Assembly (NCBI RefSeq): GCF_000427665.1
Contig: NZ_KE386572.1
Span: 3,844,373 to 3,908,372, forward strand
Reading direction: 5' to 3'
Source: Geminicoccus roseus DSM 18922
GTDB lineage: Bacteria; Pseudomonadota; Alphaproteobacteria; Geminicoccales; Geminicoccaceae
Length of the DNA stretch: 64,000 nt
Below, in pieces: positions 59,796-64,000 of the stretch. Each line of letters begins with the position of its first letter. The stretch's first letter is position 1. Position numbers and translations under genes: made by a program. Below the pieces are notes generated by a model, which made no database searches, was not told where the DNA came from, and was given only the letters and a program-made list of their open reading frames with translations.

Positions 59796-61025
59796 ATGAC
59801 ACGCGGATGCCGCTGGTGGCTGGGGCTGGCGGCGCTGCTGCTACTTCTGCCGCTGCCCGTGGCCGAGGCCGAGGAGGCGCCCTGGGTGGTGCCGAGCGAC
59901 GCTGCGCTGGCCCTGCGCGACCCAGACCGGTTCGCCTGGCGCCTGTTCGTGGCGATCAACTGGCCGGCCAGGGAGGACGAGAGCGCCCCGGACGAGACCG
60001 CTCCGCTGGGCGCGCCGCGGCCGGTGGTCTGGGAGACCTGGGCGCTTGCCTCGGACGTCTACCTGCCGGACGGCCGCAAGCCGCCGGCCTGGCCGGATGT
60101 GTCCCACCGGCTGGGCGACGAGCGCGATCCCGACGAGCGGCCGGTCCAGCAGACCCTGATCCGGGACACGCGGCCGACCCCGCCCGGCACGCAGGGGCAC
60201 CAGAAGGACGAGGTGCGGATGAACCGCGCCGCCTTCGATTATGTCCGCGACCAGGGCCTCTACTCGATCGACGGGCAGGAGCGGCGCTTCTACCAGCGCC
60301 GGCCGGTGGCGTTCCCGCCCGACGCGATGGAGATCAAGGCGGTCTGGCGGCCGATCCCGGAAGGGCAGAAGGCGCGCTACCACTGGGCGGTGATCAGCGA
60401 CGAGCCGGACGGCAAGGAGCGCCTCTACGGGCTGACCTCGCTGCACGTGATGGCCAAGGTGCTGCCGCGCTGGCTGTGGATGACCTTCGAGCATGTCGAC
60501 AACCCGTTCCGGCACGGCATCCACGACGAGGGCTGGCTGATTCCCTCGCGGGACACGGTGGCCTGCCCGCAGGCGCCCCATGATTGCGGCGAGCTGCCGG
60601 CGGGGTTCGGGCTGGAGGGGACGGTGTTCGAGAACTACCGGCTGCGCGGCACCCAGACCGACTTCACCGACGATTACGGCCGGCCGGTGCATCTCGCCAA
60701 CTCGGAGCTGGAGACCGGCTTCCAGCGCACCGCGTCCTGCATGACCTGCCATGTCCGCTCGACCATCGGGCCCAGGGTGAACGCCGCCGCCTCGTTCGAG
60801 TTCGGCGCGGGGTACAAGGACCATGAGCTGGCGCCGCCCGAGGCGACCCGGCTGCCGGTCTTCAGGCAGAACGAGGACGGGTCGTTCGAGAGCTATTACG
60901 GCGTGCCCGAGACCGCATGGTTCCGGCTGCCCGACACCGGGGTCTCCAGCTTCGACACCTACCTGCAGCTGGACTATGTCTACTCGATGATGCGTGCCGC
61001 GTTCGAGGCGCCGCCCTCTCCTTGA
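59796..61025 (+). CDS. secreted protein with one CxxCH heme-binding motif, function unknown
   Basis: The 409-residue product has a clear Sec signal peptide (MTRGCRWWLGLAALLLLLPLPVAEA, in two parts). The mature protein contains FAWRLFVAINWPA, VVWETWALASDVYLP, DEVRMNRAAFDYVRDQGLY and MEIKAVWRPI, and a single CMTCH at 315-319 fitted for covalent heme c. No standard cytochrome c domain is obvious; the Trp/Phe-rich blocks recall a family of uncharacterised secreted heme proteins, which I cannot name. ATG 59796 has GGGAGG upstream. It is inserted between lolD and dnaE, which are usually adjacent. Confidence 0.65.
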   Translation: MTRGCRWWLGLAALLLLLPLPVAEAEEAPWVVPSDAALALRDPDRFAWRLFVAINWPAREDESAPDETAPLGAPRPVVWETWALASDVYLPDGRKPPAWPDVSHRLGDERDPDERPVQQTLIRDTRPTPPGTQGHQKDEVRMNRAAFDYVRDQGLYSIDGQERRFYQRRPVAFPPDAMEIKAVWRPIPEGQKARYHWAVISDEPDGKERLYGLTSLHVMAKVLPRWLWMTFEHVDNPFRHGIHDEGWLIPSRDTVACPQAPHDCGELPAGFGLEGTVFENYRLRGTQTDFTDDYGRPVHLANSELETGFQRTASCMTCHVRSTIGPRVNAAASFEFGAGYKDHELAPPEATRLPVFRQNEDGSFESYYGVPETAWFRLPDTGVSSFDTYLQLDYVYSMMRAAFEAPPSP

Positions 61026-61109
61026 GCTTGAACCGTGCGGCAGGCTTCGACAGGGTGGCGCCGGCCTTCAAGCTTCGACCATGTCCCACCGAGAGGACCG
61101 ACGAACTCC

Positions 61110-64000
61110 ATGGCGCTCGCCTCCTTCGTACATCTGCGCGTCCATTCCTGCTTCTCGCTGCTGGAGGCCTCGATCAAGAACGCCGACCTGGCCAAGAAGG
61201 CGAAGGCCCTGGACATGCCGGCGGTGGCGGTGACCGACAGCTGCAACCTGTTCGGGGTGATGGAGTTCTGCAAGGAGGCGACCAAGGTTGGGGTGCAGCC
61301 GATCGTGGGGGCGCTCCTGGCGCTGGTGCCGGACGGTGAGCGCAAGGTCCAAGGCGGCCCGCCGCCGCTGCAGGAAACCGAGCAGCTGGTGTTCCTGGTC
61401 CAGAACGAGGCCGGCTACCTCAACCTCTGCCGGCTGATGACCTGCGCCTACCTGGCCGGCAAGGACCAGGTGGCGGTCACCATGGAGGAGCTGGAGCGGC
61501 ACGCCGAGGGGCTGATCGTCCTCTCGGGCGGGGCGTTCGGGCCGATCGGGCAGCGCCTCCTGCGCGGCGACGCCAAGGGTGCCCGGGCCATGCTGGAGCG
61601 GATGAAGGCGATCTGGCCGGACCGGCTCTATGTCGAGATCCAGCGCCACGGCCTGGCCGAGGAGAACGCCACCGAGGAGCGGATGGTGGAGCTGGCCTAT
61701 GAGCTCGACCTGCCGCTGGTCGCCACCAACGACTGCCATTTTCTCGAAGAATCGATGCACGAGGCGCATGACGCGCTGATCTGCATCGCCGATGGCCGCC
61801 TGCTGATCGAGGACGACCGCCGCCGCTTCACCAAGGACCACCGCTTCAAGTCTGCCCAGGAGATGGAGGCGCTGTTCGCCGACCTGCCGGAGGCGGTGCA
61901 GAACACGATGGTGATCGCGAAGCGCTGCGCCTACGAGGCGCCCAAGCGCAGGCCGATCCTGCCGACCTATGCCCTGGACGAGGAGGCGGAGATGCGCCGC
62001 CAGGCCGCCGAAGGGCTGGAGGAGCGGCTGCGCCAGGCGGTGTGGACCGAGGGGATGGACGACGCGGCCCGGGAGGAGGCGGCCAGGCCCTATCGCGAGC
62101 GCCTGGTGTTCGAGTGCGACGTCATTGCCCAGATGAAGTTCCCGGGCTACTTCCTGATCGTGTCGGACTTCATCAAGTGGGCGAAGGCGAACAGCATCCC
62201 GGTGGGCCCTGGCCGCGGCTCCGGCGCCGGCTCGGTGGTGGCCTGGTCGCTGTCGATCACCGATCTGGACCCGCTGCGCTTCGGCCTCCTGTTCGAGCGC
62301 TTCCTCAACCCTGAGCGCGTGTCGATGCCGGACTTCGACATCGACTTCTGCCAGGACCGGCGCGACGAGGTGATCCGCTATGTGCGCGACCGCTACGGCC
62401 ATGACCGGGTGGCGGCGATCATCACCTTCGGGAAGCTGCAGGCCAAGGCGGTGATCCGCGACGTCGGCCGGGTGCTGGGGCTGCCCTATGGCCTGGTCGA
62501 CAAGATCTCCAAGCTGATTCCGAACAACCCGGCCAACCCGCCCACGCTGGAACAGGCGATGGTGATGGAGCCGCGCTTGATCGAGGCGCGGGATAGCGAC
62601 CCGCAGGTCGAGCGGATGATCGAGATCGCCCGCAAGCTGGAGGGGCTGCCCCGCCATGCCTCGACCCATGCCGCGGGCGTGGTGATCGGCGACCGGCCGC
62701 TCCAGGAGCTGGTGCCGCTCTACCGCGACCCGCGCTCGGACATGCCGGTCACCCAGTTCAACATGAAGGACGTGGAGACCGCGGGCCTGGTGAAGTTCGA
62801 CTTCCTGGGCCTGACCACGCTCACCATGCTGACCATGGGCGAGCGGCTGGTGCGCGAGCGCGGCCGGGAGCTTGAGCTGGCCAAGCTGCCGCTGGACGAC
62901 CGGCGCTCCTACGAGCTGCTGGCACGGGCCGAGACCGCTGGGGTGTTCCAGCTGGAAAGTGCCGGCATGCGCGACGCCCTGCGCAAGCTGAAGCCGGACG
63001 TGTTCGAGGACATCATCGCGATGGTGTCGCTCTACCGCCCGGGCCCGATGGACAACATCCCGCGCTACATCGCGGTCAAGCACAAGACCGAGGAAGCCGG
63101 CTACCTCCACCCGATGCTGGAGCCGATCTTAAGCGAGACCAACGGGGTCATCATCTACCAGGAACAGGTGATGCAGATCGCCCGGGAGCTGGCCGACTAC
63201 TCCCTTGGCGGCGCCGACCTCTTGCGCCGGGCGATGGGCAAGAAGATCAAGGAGGAGATGGACGCCCAGGGCGCCATCTTCATCAAGGGCGCTGCCGCGC
63301 ATGGCATCGACCAGGACCTGGCCCAGGTGATCTTCGACCAGGTGGCGAAGTTCGCCTCCTACGGGTTCAACAAGTCGCACGCCGCGGCTTATGCGCTGCT
63401 CGCCTACCACACGGCCTACCTCAAGGCGAACCACCCCCACGAGTTCTTCGCGTCCTGCATGACCATGGACATGGCCAACCAGGACAAGCTCTTGATGTTC
63501 CAGCAGGAGCTGCGCTCGGCCGGGATCACCCTCTTGCCGCCGGACGTGAACGCGTCGCAGGTCAAGTTCTCGGTGGAGGACCATGAGGGTGCGCCGGCGG
63601 TCCGCTATGCGCTGGCGGCGATCAAGGGGGTCGGCAGCGGCGCGGTGCAGGCGCTGGTCGAGGAGCGCGAGCGGGGCGGGCCGTTCCAGGACCCGTTCGA
63701 CCTGGTCCGCCGGCTGGGCGGCAAGGTGCTCAACCGCCGCCTGCTCGAGGCGCTGGCCAAGGCCGGCGCCTTCGACCGGCTGCTGCCCAACCGCCGCCAG
63801 ATCACCGAGGGCGCCGAGACCCTGCTGCGCGCCGCCCAGGCGGCGGCCGAGGAGGCCGAGAGCGGCCAGGAAAGCCTGTTCGGCGGGATGCCCTCGGTGC
63901 CGACCTCGCCCAAGCTGCCCGACGTCCCGGACTGGCCGGCCCTGGAGCGGCTGCAGGCCGAGATGGAGGCGATCGGCTTCTATCTCTCCGCGCACCCGCT
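61110..64000 (+). CDS. dnaE: DNA polymerase III alpha subunit (partial, 3' end beyond window)
   Basis: Replicative polymerase catalytic subunit. The visible 963 codons (of about 1,150) start MALASFVHLRVHSCFSLLE and include the PHP domain (1-270), the catalytic motif PDFDIDFCQDRR with two of the three Asp residues, KFDFLGLTTL with the third, and PGPMDNIPRYI. In the PHP domain the TDH-type metal site reads TDSCNLFG, so it is probably inactive and relies on a separate DnaQ proofreader, as in other proteobacteria. ATG 61110 follows GAGAGGA. Confidence 0.95.
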   Translation, partial: MALASFVHLRVHSCFSLLEASIKNADLAKKAKALDMPAVAVTDSCNLFGVMEFCKEATKVGVQPIVGALLALVPDGERKVQGGPPPLQETEQLVFLVQNEAGYLNLCRLMTCAYLAGKDQVAVTMEELERHAEGLIVLSGGAFGPIGQRLLRGDAKGARAMLERMKAIWPDRLYVEIQRHGLAEENATEERMVELAYELDLPLVATNDCHFLEESMHEAHDALICIADGRLLIEDDRRRFTKDHRFKSAQEMEALFADLPEAVQNTMVIAKRCAYEAPKRRPILPTYALDEEAEMRRQAAEGLEERLRQAVWTEGMDDAAREEAARPYRERLVFECDVIAQMKFPGYFLIVSDFIKWAKANSIPVGPGRGSGAGSVVAWSLSITDLDPLRFGLLFERFLNPERVSMPDFDIDFCQDRRDEVIRYVRDRYGHDRVAAIITFGKLQAKAVIRDVGRVLGLPYGLVDKISKLIPNNPANPPTLEQAMVMEPRLIEARDSDPQVERMIEIARKLEGLPRHASTHAAGVVIGDRPLQELVPLYRDPRSDMPVTQFNMKDVETAGLVKFDFLGLTTLTMLTMGERLVRERGRELELAKLPLDDRRSYELLARAETAGVFQLESAGMRDALRKLKPDVFEDIIAMVSLYRPGPMDNIPRYIAVKHKTEEAGYLHPMLEPILSETNGVIIYQEQVMQIARELADYSLGGADLLRRAMGKKIKEEMDAQGAIFIKGAAAHGIDQDLAQVIFDQVAKFASYGFNKSHAAAYALLAYHTAYLKANHPHEFFASCMTMDMANQDKLLMFQQELRSAGITLLPPDVNASQVKFSVEDHEGAPAVRYALAAIKGVGSGAVQALVEERERGGPFQDPFDLVRRLGGKVLNRRLLEALAKAGAFDRLLPNRRQITEGAETLLRAAQAAAEEAESGQESLFGGMPSVPTSPKLPDVPDWPALERLQAEMEAIGFYLSAHP

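Noticed and set aside
61110-61380. PHP domain of DnaE lacks metal ligands
   Set aside because: This is usual in proteobacterial DnaE, which relies on DnaQ; not unusual here.
61068-63110. A 680-codon minus-strand frame opposite dnaE
   Set aside because: Antisense shadow of dnaE.

Overview
The window is high-GC bacterial chromosome, gene-dense and almost entirely housekeeping. Its gene families and gene order (clpP-clpX-lon near tRNA-Val/tRNA-Asp and nuoA-N, then nuoN-birA-[coaX]-rnj-mce-DUF1467-proS-lolC-lolD-dnaE), the short ProS without an insertion domain, and the methylmalonate-semialdehyde dehydrogenase all point to an alphaproteobacterium. A Rhodospirillales/Geminicoccales-type lineage is my inference; the sequence does not name the species. 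I see no prophage, insertion sequence, CRISPR array, toxin-antitoxin pair or replication origin.

Layout. 0.1-5.6 kb: mmsA, then galU, UDP-glucose dehydrogenase and a phosphohexomutase, which together can make UDP-glucose/UDP-glucuronate. 5.6-10.4 kb: a group III truncated globin facing away from rpmI-rplT-pheS-pheT. 10.5-16.3 kb: a flavin-dependent monooxygenase, lepA, dnaB, alr. 16.3-22.2 kb: a tightly coupled run of mlaE, mlaF, radA, cvpA, purF and a short-chain dehydrogenase that has lost most of its catalytic residues. 22.2-28.9 kb: mostly minus strand, with der, a BamB-like lipoprotein, a YfgM-like membrane protein, an ArsC-like reductase, a VOC protein and guaA; thpR is on the plus strand. 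29.1-35.5 kb: tRNA-Leu, tig, clpP, clpX, lon (folding and proteolysis). 35.5-37.0 kb: a minus-strand methyltransferase and tRNA-Val, then tRNA-Asp on the plus strand. 37.2-51.5 kb: the complete 14-gene complex I operon nuoABCDEFGHIJKLMN. 51.4-64 kb: birA, a collapsed coaX remnant, rnj, mce, a DUF1467 gene, a PQQ-type sugar dehydrogenase, proS, lolC/E, lolD, a secreted CxxCH protein and the first two thirds of dnaE, which runs off the end.

Many genes overlap by 1-17 bases (ATGA, TTGA, GTGA or TGATG junctions), which suggests operon-level translational coupling. Several start at TTG or GTG. Strong hairpins separate most transcription units.

I did not find a new defence or mobile system. The points most worth a second look are the coaX remnant exactly where a full pantothenate kinase gene is expected, the catalytically depleted SDR after purF, two extracytoplasmic redox-type genes inserted into an otherwise conserved block, the altered lon-to-nuo junction, and hairpins in the rpmI leader and inside the nuo operon.
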